Assembly: GCA_019671005.1 (NCBI GenBank)
Contig: CM033721.1
Coordinates: 53,264,364-53,328,363, forward strand
DNA length: 64,000 nt
Direction of reading: 5' to 3'
DNA from: Hibiscus mutabilis
Lineage: Eukaryota; Streptophyta; Magnoliopsida; Malvales; Malvaceae
The notes beneath the pieces are model-generated. The model was not told the origin of the DNA. It worked only from the letters and a program-made list of their open reading frames with translations, and made no database searches. Positions 1 through 10,274 of the stretch are shown here, piece after piece. The position numbers were made by a program, and so were the translations under genes. Position 1 is the stretch's first letter. The number at the start of each line of letters is the position of its first letter.

Positions 1-395
1 AAATATCATTTCTAATTATTCCAAACTCTAGGCAATCATTTGAACCATGAATTAATCAATGTTAGTTACAGAAATCATGAGGTATTAGTGGTTTACAAAA
101 AGACAAAGGAGGATTACACTACATATAACAAACAAAGCAATGTGCCACCATTCTAAGAGTAACATCTTATAGATAACTCTAACTCCACCTAGATATCAAG
201 TGATGACTTGCTAACTTTTAGACGCGGTGGAATTAAGTGAGCTTTGTATAGTCCTACAATGTATGATAATGAATGCATTAGGCTTATAATATAGCCTAAG
301 TGAGGTAGTAATGACAAGGTAATAAACAATAAAAAACATTCATGATCTTTAAATGATGATCAAACAATTGAAACAATATAAGTACACAAAAGTTT

Positions 396-1231
396 TGATA
401 CGAGCACGAGAGGGGTCAAAATAATCATCTTGGAAAAGAAGTTGAAACTGCTTTGCAAGTCAGAAACATCAGTCAACTTGCGAAGCATTTTTGGATTGGA
501 TCCAGGCATTTATGGGTCAACATGTCTTCTTAAAACTTGTCTGGCTGCAAATTAGCTTTCCAACGCATCTTGAAACGCCTCAATCGAACATCTGGATCTC
601 AAGATACGTCTATTTTAGCGAAGACAGCGCATGCAGAAATTCCTATACGGGATTAATACGGGATTTTTGGATAATTACGAATTTTCAAGATTCTATTTGA
701 TTATTTGTAATTTAAATCAATATAGGATTCTGCAATATCTATTAGGATCAGATTTATTTAACTAGGATTTTATTTTTAGCATTTATTTATTATTAGAAGT
801 TACTTATCTAATTAGGAGATTAGATTTTAGCATTTATTTATTATATTTAATTCCTAAGTTTAGTAGGATTAGAACTTCTCCATGGCCTATATAAAGGAGG
901 CTTCACCCACATTGTAATTCAGATTTGAATGATTAAATAAAATTCTCTTTTGAGTTCCAACTTGCAAGAACATTATCTTGTATTTTAGCAGCAAATCAAT
1001 TTTCAAGTTGTCCGAGATTTGTTGTTGAGGATCTTCACACTCCTGCTTGCCGATACAAAAGCGTTTGGGAGGGTGGGTTAGAGCCGCTTGAGGTTGCTTG
1101 CTTAGATAATTGCGTCTAAGAGGGTGCCGAGGACAAAACAACAACAACGATTCGCAAGCCATCTTCATTTGCAAAGCATTTTCAACTTCTTTTCCAAGAT
1201 GATTATTTTGACCCATCTCGTGCTCGTATCA
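396..1231 (+). mobile_element. Rearranged A-family LTR with 63-bp terminal inverted repeats
   Basis: It begins TGATACGAGCACGAGAGGGG like the other A-family LTRs and follows them through the TATA region (about 888-898) and the leader hairpins (about 1050-1130). Instead of the normal LTR end, it finishes with an inverted copy of its own first 63 bases (396-458 against 1169-1231, two mismatches seen by eye), ending TCGTATCA. The break lies after cttcat near 1168. The flanks agttt and ttctt do not match, so no target-site duplication is visible. The 109-residue minus-strand reading frame across it looks fortuitous. Confidence 0.75.
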
Positions 1232-2569
1232 TTCTTACTTATCAAGCAAGCAAGGACATAATGAACAATACAAGACAATCAAACATTCATTCTTACTTAA
1301 CATACAAGCAATACACATTTGACTGTCAATCATCCATACCATTCAAACTAGGCAAAGAAATCAATCATACATTTATTTTCATGCAAGCAACCTCATATGT
1401 AGATTCATTTTCATCTAACACATTCGGCTATTACACAAGAACACTAGATTAAATTTCTTTCATGCTTACATTACAAGTTACTACTTACATGGTTCATTTT
1501 ACAACATTTATTCTGTTGCCTAACCTATTTGAACTACCTTAGTGTTACATGCTTCCAATTCAATTCTATGTTCTTTAATTTGTATACATTTTATCTTTAC
1601 ATACTTATTTACCTAAACATGAGCATTTGATCATTCAACTTTACATGTAACTAGTTCCAATTAAGTCAAACATTATGACTATACATTCGGCAACACCATG
1701 CTAGCACCTAAGCTTTTACATCATGGCATAAACACATACAAATGGCCATATATTTTTCTACACAAACGAATGAAAAACAAGCAAGCATAATTGATCAATC
1801 AATGTTTCGTTCAAGCAAGATACGTACACAACAAGCATTCAATTGTTATAAGGGAAACTAGTTCAAACAATAGATCACACCATTCTTTAATCATCATTTG
1901 CGCAGCAACAGCCATTCATTTCATGTTATCCAAGTTCATTACATACTTGATACTAAATACATATCAAGGTAGGCCCATCAAACATTATATACAAGTTTCA
2001 AGATGCATGTTCAAGTTAACTATGTAAAATCTAGTGCCACCATTCTAGTAGATATACAAAACAAGTATGAAGTTATATGATACTAGCATGAGAGGGGTCA
2101 AAATAATCATCTTGGAAAAGAAGTTGAAACTGCTTTGCAAATCAGAAACATCAGTCAACTTGCGAAGCATTTTTGGATGGGATCCAGGCATTTATGGGTC
2201 AACATGTCTCTTAAAACTTGTCCGGCTGCAAATTAGCTTTCCAACGCATCTGGAAACGCCTCAATCGGACATCTGGATCTCAAGATACGTCTATTTTAGC
2301 GAAGATAGCGCATGCAGAAATTCCTATACGGGATTAATACTGGATTTTTGGATAATTGCGAATTTTCAAGATTTTATTTGATTATTTGTAATTTAAATCA
2401 ACATAGGATTCTGCAATATCTATTAGGATCAGATTTATTTAATTAAGATTTTATTTTTAGCATTTATTTATTATTAGAAGTTACTTATCTAATTAGGAGA
2501 TTAGATTTTTAACATTTATTTATTGTATTTAATTCCTATGTTTAGTAGGATTACAACTTCTCCGTGGTC

Positions 2570-2577
2570 TATATAAA
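2570..2577 (+). promoter_or_regulatory. TATA box of A-family LTR
   Basis: TATATAAA is followed by ggaggcttcacccacattgtaattcag. The same TATA plus downstream block is present in every A-family LTR of the window (about 889, 22518, 24048 and, inverted, about 51770). The RNA start is therefore expected near 2600, placing the hairpin cluster about 150 nt into the transcript. Inference from position; no transcript evidence. Confidence 0.6.
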
Positions 2578-2747
2578 GGAGGCTTCACCCACATTGTAAT
2601 TCAGATTTTATTGATTAGTAAAAAGTTCTCTTTGGAGATTTTAGTATTCTTTGAATTTGCAAGTGTTCGGTAAACTTGTCTAGAAGCCATCTTCAACATA
2701 AGATCATCAAGTTCTTGTGAGAGAGATCATCTTCACACTCTTGCTTT

Positions 2748-2818
2748 CCTAGGTAATTGCATCTAGGAGGGTGGGTTAGAGCCGCTTGAGGTTGCTTGCT
2801 TAGATAATTGCGCCTAAG
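2748..2818 (+). other. Tandem leader hairpin module (type copy)
   Basis: Three short stem-loops can be drawn. The first is CCTAG (2748-2752) with CTAGG (2763-2767). The second is AGCC (2780-2783) with GGTT (2790-2793). The third is CTTAG (2799-2803) with CTAAG (2814-2818). Hairpins one and three are each followed by AGGGTG and have similar loops (gtaattgcat, ataattgcgc), so they look like diverged copies of one module. The stem change C to T is matched by G to A on the other side. Similar clusters occur in about fourteen A, B, C and D LTRs of the window. Function unknown. Confidence 0.6.
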
Positions 2819-3180
2819 AGGGTGCCAAGGACAAAACGACAACTATCAATTCATCACGCCATCTCCACATATTCAAGCTTCCTCCATTGACGCCACCACC
2901 ATAAGCAAATCTGAATTTTTAGATTTGTTCTTTATTTTGGTTTGTTTTGTTTTTCTCTTTATTCGAATTTGCGCTACTCTGTCATTATACTTAGGCAAAC
3001 TTGAGTGTCTTGCTTCTTGTTCAAGGTAACAGGCTTCAAGATCAAGCAACCTCGTATCCTTTATCCTATAGGTTCGGAAGAATGAAAACGAGAGTGATAA
3101 GTACAAGATTGTACTTAGTGAGGTAGTAACTAGTCTAACCATTTGTTATTTCAAGTTTTATGTCTTTTAATCAAGTGTAG

Positions 3181-3273
3181 ACCTAGCTAAGACTTTCAAG
3201 CATCAAGAATGATCTTAGCTAGTCTTTCAAGCATCAAGAGTAACCTTATCTAGTCTTTCAAGCATCAAGATTA
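3181..3273. repeat. 31-bp tandem repeat, three copies
   Basis: Three in-phase 31-bp units, 3181-3211, 3212-3242 and 3243-3273, share the core ctttcaagcatcaaga. They lie inside the T-family LTR and have no recognised function. Confidence 0.85.
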
Positions 3274-3614
3274 TCCTATTTAGGATAGCAAGCATTCGGC
3301 CAACAAGTACAAGCAAGTAACCAAGTATAAGTTCCAGTAATCAATCAAGCAACGTTTAGCAAGAATCAAGCATTTCAAGTATAGAGATCAATTAATCCAA
3401 TTCGAATAGGGCATTCTTTCTTATGTCTTATTTTTCAAGTAATGAGCAACTCAAGATAGCATATACATCATTTTATTCATGTAACTTTCATTACAATACA
3501 AGTTCATTAGCAAGTGTCAAGTTTGCTAATTCTAAATTCATGTTCAAAATTCTTTGTTTCAAGTTCATTTATTCTTGTTTTGCCTTGGTAGATAGTAGGA
3601 CTGGGTGATCAAGT

Positions 3615-3782
3615 AACAAGACGGTACACAAAGTACCTAACAAGATGATACACAAAGTATCTAACAAGAAGGTGCCCAAAACACCACACAAGAGGGTACA
3701 CAAAGTACCTATCAAGATGATAATCAAGGTTTCTAACAAGAAGGTGCCCAAAACACCAAACAAGATGGTACATAAAGTACCT
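3615..3782. repeat. 24-bp minisatellite with 72-bp higher-order pattern
   Basis: Seven 24-bp units of the type aacaagatggtacacaaag... run in phase, followed by a partial unit. Units one to three and four to six follow the same order of variants (ggtacac, gatacac or gataatc, ggtgccc), giving a 72-bp higher-order repeat. Because 24 is divisible by three, reading frames stay open on both strands; the hydrophobic minus-strand frame here is a by-product. Other T LTRs carry one or two gtacc/ggtac motifs at the same place, so the array seems to have grown from a local LTR motif. Confidence 0.85.
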
Positions 3783-4793
3783 AACAAGATGAGCTCTAGA
3801 CTCTAAGGCATGTCGTTCTACCTAAGGCCAACTAGTAACCAAGGACTTGTTGAGTCTTTTATTATCAAGCAATCACACATCAAGTGATTAGGCAACAAGC
3901 ATAGCAGGCCAAGATCATTTTACAAGCTTTCATGTATTTCCATTATGTACACACTCAAGAAATATTAAGCAACCAACAATTTCAAGAGCATATTCATTCA
4001 ATTGAACACAAATTATCAAGCACACCCCCTGGCAGCATTCGAATAGGGCATAGAATCATAGAGAATAAACAATTGATTCATTTCCACAATCAAACCATAT
4101 TGCAAGCATATTGAATTGTCAAGTCTTTAATTAGTCCATTCTTCCCTTAATGTAATATTACCAAATATAATTTAAGTTTATTTCATGTTATCAATCATCA
4201 AGCAAGTATTTAGACATGCAACTTTGGTTAGAACACTAGTTCCAACCCTAAGAAAGACTACACTCACAAAACTCCAAGCTTAAGCTATCAATCTTTGATG
4301 ACAGCCCCCTTTGTTTTTCCTTTGACTTGATCAATTCTATCTTCTTCAACCAAGTCCTCTACTCCTTGTTCTTACTCTCTATGCTATCTAGACTTAATTA
4401 GGAGCTAAATCAAGGTTGCATTGCCTTGGATTTCAAGCATTCTCCCTCAAGCCCTCTTTTCTCTCATTTCTTTCTCTATATTCGGCTAGCATGAGGAAAT
4501 GGAGGAAGATGACATCTAATTCCATCTTAGTGGATTAGGAAATGTCTAAGTTATCCTTTAATTTGTTATAATCCTTAAATTTAATCAAGGGTATACCTAG
4601 AAACTTCAATACTTAACATGCAAGTTTTATCTTTTTATTCTATTCAAATTGGTCCTTGTAACTTGGTCACTTATTTCATTAGTCCTTTCAATTATGTCCC
4701 TAGATAATCCAATTAGCTTAGGTTTAACTTAACTAAGCTATCAACTTAGATAATTGGTTTCAATAATTCTAAGCTAGGATTTAGGGTGTTACA

Positions 4794-4989
4794 TCTGAAC
4801 CATAACTTTATATCTAGAGGTATGCTGGATCCAAATACCTCAACTAGTGAAGAAGGAAAAGGAGAAAGCACTCTACGTGAAGCATTTGAAAAGCTGAGCA
4901 TCAATGTTGTGACTGACGAAGAAGAAGAGGACCAGTACCTGTCAATGATCCACCCTTACTCTGAGCTTGACAATTGGATGGACTGCTAA
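4794..4989 (+). pseudogene. Tat polyprotein fragment upstream of RT
   Basis: An open frame ends at the stop codon 4987-4989 after LDNWMDC. It is acidic (a run of EEEEE-like residues near the end) and matches the kind of linker found between the protease and RT segments of Tat/Ogre polyproteins. The protease itself is missing, lost with the 5' part of the element. No catalytic motif is visible, so the assignment rests on position before the RT and on resemblance to the linker. Confidence 0.5.
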
Positions 4990-5270
4990 AGAAATTCTTG
5001 TAGTCTTTAAGACATGTTAAGAGTAATTCTCAAAACCAACCTCTTTGCTTTAGGCCCGAAGACAATAGGGGATCTTATGTAAAAGGCCTACGTCAAAATT
5101 TTAATTTGAAATTCAATAAAAGATGCATTCCCTTAAATCTTGTGTGGCAAACTTTCTTTTCATAAATAAACCAAAACCATAAAACCATAAAGTTAAAAGC
5201 ATAAAAACATTCCATTCATTTTTTTCCCTTTTGTATATATCTTTTGCCCATTCCTTTTTCGGGTCTTCAG
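4990..5270 (+). other. Intron-like gap before Tat RT
   Basis: About 280 bp of AT-rich noncoding DNA separates two polyprotein segments. It ends in a pyrimidine-rich stretch and a good acceptor, tttttcgggtcttcAG at 5256-5270, after which the frame to RT opens. Ogre-type Tat elements are known to carry a spliced intron in this part of pol. The donor cannot be fixed by eye; cttGTAGTC near 4998 and gaGTAATT near 5021 are candidates. The copy is degenerate, so this is a relic at best. Confidence 0.5.
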
Positions 5271-6500
5271 ATATCATTAGCGTAAATGAATCCGAGTCTG
5301 ACTTCAAGGTTGACTTTGAACTGCCTCTGTGCTCGGAAGAAGTTGGAAATATTGATGACGAGGAAGAATATGATGTACCCAGTGATATTCTCAGAATGGT
5401 AGAAGAAGAGAAAAAGAATATTCTACCACATAAAGAGGAACTAGAGATATTAAACCTCGGAATCACAGAAGAAAAGCGAGAGGTGAAGATTAGTACTACC
5501 ATTCACAGCCAAAACCAGACAAAGTCTGATTAAGCTTTTAAAGGATTTCAAGGATATTTTTGCTTGGTCGTACCAAGATATGCACGACCTTGACACAAAC
5601 ATCGTCATGCATAGGCTCCCCATAAAGGAAGGATGTGGACCCGTAAAGCAAAATCTTAGAGGAATGAAGGCTAAAACACTCCTCAAGATCAGGGATGAGG
5701 TTAAAAAGCAATACGATGCAAGATTCCTTGATGCAGCTAAGTACCCGAAATGGGTGGCGAATATTGTCCCGGTACCAAAGAATGATGGAAAAGTACGAAT
5801 GTGTGTTGACTATAGGGACCTTAATAAGGCAAGCCCAAAGGATAATTTCCCGCTCCCACATATTGACACTTTAGTCGACAACACAGCAGGTCATTCACTC
5901 TTCTCTTTCATGGACGGTTTCTTCGGGTATAACTAGATTAAGATGTGCCCAGAAGACATGGAAAAGACAACTTTTGTGATGCTATGAGGAACTTTTCGCT
6001 ATAAAGTAATGCCCATTGGACTCAAGAATGCAGGGGCAACCTATCAGAGGGCCATGGTCACTCTCTTCCATGATATGATGCATAAAGAAATAGAGGTATA
6101 CGTCGATGATATGATCACCAAATCTCGATCTGAGGAGGAACATTTGGTAAATTTAGAAAAACTATTCCTAAGACTAAGAAAGTTCCAGTTGAAGCTCAAC
6201 CCGACTAAGTGCACATTTGGGGTCACATTAGGCAAGTTATTAGGTTTTGTTGTGAGCAGAAGAGGAATTGAGATCGATCCTGATAAGATAAAAGCTACAT
6301 AGGAACTTCCCCAACCTCAAACGCAAAAAGAAGTTCGAGGTTTCCTGGGACGATTAAATTACATTGCACGCTTCATTTCTCAGCTAACTGATAGGTGTGA
6401 TCCAATGTTTAGGTTACTCAGGAAGAATAACCCGAGGACTTGGGATGAGGAATGTCAAATGGCTTTGGAAAAGATCAAAGAACAGCTGAGCAATCCTCTA
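5271..6500 (+). pseudogene. Tat/Ogre-like reverse transcriptase (broken)
   Basis: Encodes the RT that would copy element RNA into cDNA. Visible motifs in order: an acidic N-terminal linker, FAWSYQDM, the core KVRMCVDYRDLNKASPKDNFPLPHID, SLFSFMDGFFGYN, GLKNAGATYQRAM, the catalytic YVDDM (about 6100), GFVVSRRGIEIDPDKI and the thumb EVRGFLGRLNYIARFISQL. In-frame stops occur at 5530-5532, at 5934-5936 (where FGYNQ would be expected), about 5984 and 6300. The catalytic aspartates are still present, but the reading frame is not usable. Confidence 0.85.
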
Positions 6501-6900
6501 GTTTTAGTACCACCCGTTTCAGGAAGACCATTAATCATGTACCTAATGGTCTATGAAAATTCCATGGGCTGTGTTAGCACAACATGATGATACTGGAAGA
6601 AAAGAAAATGCGGTATATTACTTGAGCAAGAAGCTCACTGATTGTGAAACTAGATATTCGTCAATTGAAAAGCTATGTTGTGCTCTAGTTTGGGCAGCTA
6701 AAAGGTTAAGACAATACATGCTTTATCACGTTACATGGCTAATCTCAAAGTTGGACCCACTAAAGTTCATGATGGAAGCTCCAGCCTTATCAAGAAGATT
6801 AGCATGATGGCAGATGTTACTATCAAAGTTTAATACCCAATATGTGAGCCGAAAAGCGATAGAAGGAAGTGTCATAGCAGACTTTTTGGCAAGTTGCGCA
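6501..6900 (+). pseudogene. Tat RNase H domain (first copy, broken)
   Basis: Follows RT directly. Recognisable segments are PLIMYLMVYENSMGCVL, KENAVYYLSKKLTDCETRYSS, KLCCALVWAAKRLRQYML and IEGSVIADFLA. This is the ordinary Ty3/Gypsy RNase H expected to degrade RNA in the RNA/DNA hybrid. A frameshift near 6580 separates the first part from the rest, and a further stop lies at 6805-6807. The catalytic asparagine or aspartate positions are partly replaced in this family, so activity cannot be judged. Confidence 0.75.
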
Positions 6901-6984
6901 TGTGATGACTATGAAGCATTAAACTTCAATTTTCCTGATGAAGACTTGATGTGTATCATCGAAGATGATGAAGCTTCAATAGAA

Positions 6985-7380
6985 TCTTGGTTATGAACTT
7001 TGATGGTGCAGCAAATGCATTAGGAAGAAGGTATAGAGGCAATTCTAGTATCACCAGAAGGAGATTATTACCTTTTTACCAGTCGTTTGAAGTTCTTTTG
7101 CACTAATAACATGGCGGAGTACGAGGCTTGTATAATGGGACTAAGAGAAGCTATAAAGAGGAAAATTCGTACTTTAAGAGTTTTTGGGGGCTCTGCATTA
7201 GTCATTTATCAGATACGTGGTGAATAGGAGACAAAAGATGCAAAGTTGTTGGGATACCACAAGCTGGTACTTGAGTTGACCAAAGAATTTGATGAGATTA
7301 CTTTCAAATATCTCCCCAGAGAAGACAACCAAATGGTTGATGCTTTACCCACCTTAGCTGCCATGTTTAGGGTAAATGAA
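6985..7380 (+). pseudogene. Second, archaeal-type RNase H of Tat lineage (broken)
   Basis: After the first RNase H and a short acidic linker, motifs of a second RNase H appear: NFDGAANALGR, SPEGDYYLFTSRLKF, CTNNMAEYEACIMGLREAI, GGSALVIYQIRGE and REDNQMVDALPTLAAMF. The D of NFDGA, the E of AEYEA and the D of MVDAL occupy the expected catalytic positions; the aspartate usually found before SALVI is replaced by G. This extra domain is known in plant Tat elements and acquired early in that lineage. Stops near 6996, 7020 and 7228 and a frameshift break it. Confidence 0.8.
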
Positions 7381-7399
7381 GGCTCTGAAATGATACCCA

Positions 7400-8536
7400 T
7401 CAGGTTATATATGCTTGACTCTCCAGCTCATTGCTATAATGTAGAAGAAGAGATGGATGGATTACCGTGGTATCATGAAATCTTGCAATATGTAAAATTA
7501 CAGCAATACCCGCCTCAAGCTACAGAGAATGAAAAGAAAATGATCATGAAGAGGGCATCAGGGTATGCCCTTGATGGAGAGATTTTATACAAAAGGAGTC
7601 GTGATGAAATGCTTCTAAGATGTGTGGGGGCAAAAGAGGGGCAATTAATTGTGGAAGAAGTTCATGAAGGAGTCTGTGGAACTCATCCTAGTGGTTTCAC
7701 CATGGCCAGGAGAATCATGCGTCTTGGGTATTATTGGTCAACCATGGAAGGTGATTACATCAACTATTCTCGCAAATGCCACAAGTGCCAAATTTATGCT
7801 GACAAGGTTCATACGCCACCTCAACCTCTTCATGTTATGACGGCCCCTTGGCCATTTTCCATGTGGGGCATTGATGTCATCGGTCAGATTCACCCTAAGG
7901 CATTAAACGGGCATCATTTTATCCTGGTAGCCATTGATTATTTCACGAAATGGGTAGAAGCAACCTGGTTACAAATGTCATCGGATCCATGGTCTGTAAG
8001 TTTTTGAAAAAGGAAATCATCAGTCGATACGGCTTGCCTGAAATTATCATCACCGACAATGCTTCAAACTTGAACAATAGGATGATAAGTGGAGTCCGTG
8101 AGTAGTTCAATGTTAAACATCATAATTCTATGGTATATCGCCTGAAGATGAATGGGGCAGTAGAGGTTGTGAATAAGAACATTAAGAAGATAATTGCAAA
8201 AATGACTGATACTTATAAAGATTGGCATGAGAAGCTGTTGTTTGCCTTATACGCTTATCGAACAGCAGTAAGAACTTCCACTAGGGCAACACCTTTCTCA
8301 TTGGTATATGGAATGGAAGCTGTGCTACCCATTGAGGTTGAAATATCATCGCTTCGTGTCTTAAAGGAAGCAAAGTTGGAAGAAGCATAATGGGTTCGAG
8401 CAAGATACGATCAGCTGAACTTAATTGAAGAAAAAAGATTGAAAGCAACTATGTCATGGGCAAATGTATCATAGAAGGATGATAAGGGCTCACGAGAAGA
8501 AAGTTCACCCAAGAGAATTCAAAGAGGGAGATTTAG
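7400..8536 (+). pseudogene. Tat integrase, N-terminal and catalytic parts
   Basis: The zinc-binding domain shows HEGVCGTHPSG and CHKCQIYADK (H..H..C..C). The catalytic core shows WGIDVIGQI (first D), IITDNASN (second D) and NGAVEVVNKN (the E). Alanine-rich YGMEAVLPIEVE follows. This enzyme would insert the cDNA into the genome. There is a frameshift near 7980, stops at about 8103 and 8388, and the reading is interrupted at EFKEGDLV by the insertion at 8537. It resumes in the same sense at 16838 with the GPY segment. Confidence 0.85.
8532..8536. repeat. Target-site duplication TTTAG (left)
   Basis: TTTAG directly precedes the 5' LTR and is repeated at 16833-16837 after the 3' LTR. Removing the insert and one copy restores the continuity of the Tat integrase reading, which confirms the boundaries. 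Confidence 0.95.
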
Positions 8537-10260
8537 TGATATGAACGTCAATGGCAAAGACCCAGAGAAGTACCCAGGTGGCCCCATTACTCGAGCAAGG
8601 GCCAAGGAGTTCCAAGCAGCCATGGAAAATATGTTTACATCAAGCTTGGGACGTGAGAAAGAAGAAATAATAAGGGAGGAACACTTTACTTTGCTTATGC
8701 ATGAATTTGCATGAGTATTTAAAGTTTGCATAACATTCATTGCATTCAATAAACATGTTGTTCATTAAAGCATGCGTTGCATTTAAACATGTAGTTCATT
8801 TAGTTATACACTTCATTTAACTAAGTAGTTCATTGATTAAACTAGTTCATTCAAGATTATTAGTTCATTGAATAAAGTTAGTTCATTAATTAAACTAGTT
8901 CATTCATCAAACTAGCTCATTTATTAAACTAACTCTTAATTGTTTACATGCATGTTTTCAATTAAAGATTGAATAAAGTTTACCTTTGTGTCTAGGTGCA
9001 TGAGGGAAGATGAACGGTTTTACCAGATGCAAGAATATCAGCAGAATGTCTTCCAATTCTGGATGCGATACAGACGTGTTTGGATCCAGAAATCAATTGA
9101 CGTTATTCCTCCATCTCTTAGCTTTCCAATGCCTTTTGAATCACCTCAATCCGATATCGGGAGCTTGAGATACGAATGATTTACTGAAGACAGTGCAGGC
9201 TGAAATTTTTATTACGGGAATTTTATGCATGGATGATTTGAATGAATTTGAGCCAAGGAAGAGTTCTTTCATCTTCTACCAAGAGACAAGCAATTGATGG
9301 CCATCTTAATTCAGCAAATTCAAGGCATTCAAGGTTGATGTTATATATCACCATTCAAGTGGGGGTTTCAAAATTCATTGAGGAGACATGAAATGAAGGC
9401 TGGATGAAACTCACCTTTTTATGACATTCAAGTCATATTAATCAGCTTGGAAGATGAAGAGTTGCACTTAAACTGGACAGCAAGGATGTCTACATTCATC
9501 CTTGTCCACATTCATCCCCTTTCTCTTCATATGATAGCAAAACAAGGCAGCCCAAGAGTCCTTCTTAATTTGGACGAAAATATGACTAAATTCAACCTCA
9601 ATTTGTCTAAACTAATCAGCTTTGAAGATGAGAAGAAAGGACAAAGCATTCATGTGTATTCAAGTGCATTAAGATGAGCATTCATCTTTCTTGTAACACC
9701 TTTTCATATTCTGCCTACTTCTACTATAAATAGGCATCTTTAGGATCATTGTAAGACACACTTTTGAATATATAAAACATCTTTGAAAGATTGCTTTCAT
9801 TCTTGTTCTCTTGTGGAACTTTATCGGCTTCAAGTTAGTCTTGTAGTCTTCATCCATTTCCCTTTTGTTATAGCGTTGGTTCCTAGCTCATCTATAGCTA
9901 GTGGGTCGTTCCATATCCTACCACTTCATTTCCACTTTATTATATTGCTGGTTCCTAACTCTTTATAGTTAGGGGTCACAATCCATCCTTTGAATTTCTT
10001 CATCTTAACGCCAACACCCCATCATCTTCACCTACATTTTCATCTTTTTTTTTTTTTCTTCCATAATCACAACTATCACTCTTCCTACACCCCTTCTACA
10101 TATCTTTCATCCCATTATTTCTATTTCTTATTTATCTATTTCTACTTACATTGTTGTTTGAGTAATTTCAGAATACATTCAAAGCACTGCAGAGTTCTTA
10201 CTAGAATCACGATCGGGCATTCATATATATGATTCAAAACTCATAGTCGAGATCATATCA
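8537..10260 (+). mobile_element. 5' LTR of young chromovirus-like element
   Basis: Starts TGATATGAACGTCAATGG and ends CGAGATCATATCA, adjacent to the primer site. TATAAATA at 9725-9732 is a likely promoter. A run of attca/ttagttcatt motifs fills 8750-8930. The segment 9110-9215 resembles the core of the A to D family LTRs (ttagctttccaatgcc, gggagcttgagatacg, gaagacagtgcagg). Confidence 0.95.
9725..9732 (+). promoter_or_regulatory. TATA box in 5' LTR
   Basis: TATAAATA followed by ggcatctttagg, about 190 bp after the conserved LTR segment and 530 bp before the LTR end. The same box lies at 16293-16300 in the 3' LTR. Expected to start the genomic RNA; inferred from sequence only. Confidence 0.6.
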
Positions 10261-10262
10261 TT

Positions 10263-10274
10263 TGGTATCAGAGC
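10263..10274 (+). promoter_or_regulatory. Primer-binding site, initiator tRNA-Met
   Basis: TGGTATCAGAGC begins two bases after the 5' LTR end. It is complementary to the 3' end of plant initiator tRNA-Met, the usual primer for first-strand synthesis in chromoviruses and many other plant LTR elements. Confidence 0.95.

Larger units (their letters stand above)
2078..2984 (+). mobile_element. A-family solo LTR with TSD TTATA
   Basis: A 907-bp LTR starting TGATACTAGC and ending CTCTGTCA. It is flanked by TTATA at 2073-2077 and 2985-2989, a perfect 5-bp target-site duplication that fixes both ends of the family. No internal region is present, so this is a solo LTR, presumably left after recombination between the two LTRs of a full element. 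It lies inside the T-family LTR. A TATA-like TATATAAA occurs at 2570-2577 and the conserved leader hairpins at 2748-2818. Confidence 0.92.
1..4793 (-). mobile_element. Long Tekay-type LTR (family T), interrupted by two insertions
   Basis: The right edge reads GGGTGTTACA at 4784-4793, which on the minus strand is the LTR start TGTAACACCC. The same start is seen at 47637. A block with ggtac/gtacc motifs followed by gagctctagactctaaggcatg (3615-3815) recurs in the other T copies near 35690-35830, 49530-49730 and 57930-58070, and it fixes the orientation. Removing the nested inserts leaves about 3.0 kb, close to the 3.27 kb of the complete T solo LTR at 47637-54905, so the left end probably lies just outside the window. 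No coding sequence was recognised. The DNA to its right is Tat-like and not T internal sequence, so this is either a solo LTR or the 5' LTR of an element extending to the left. Its insertion or a linked deletion removed the 5' part of the Tat element. Confidence 0.7.

Noticed and set aside
396..1231. A MITE-type DNA transposon because of its inverted ends
   Set aside because: The body is an A-family LTR with TATA region and leader hairpins; only the last 63 bases are an inverted copy of the start, and no target duplication is visible.
3569..3787. A small hydrophobic membrane protein on the minus strand
   Set aside because: The frame is a by-product of the 24-bp tandem repeat, whose length keeps frames open.
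10263..10274. A tRNA gene fragment
   Set aside because: Only the 12 bases complementary to the tRNA 3' end are present, as expected of a primer-binding site.
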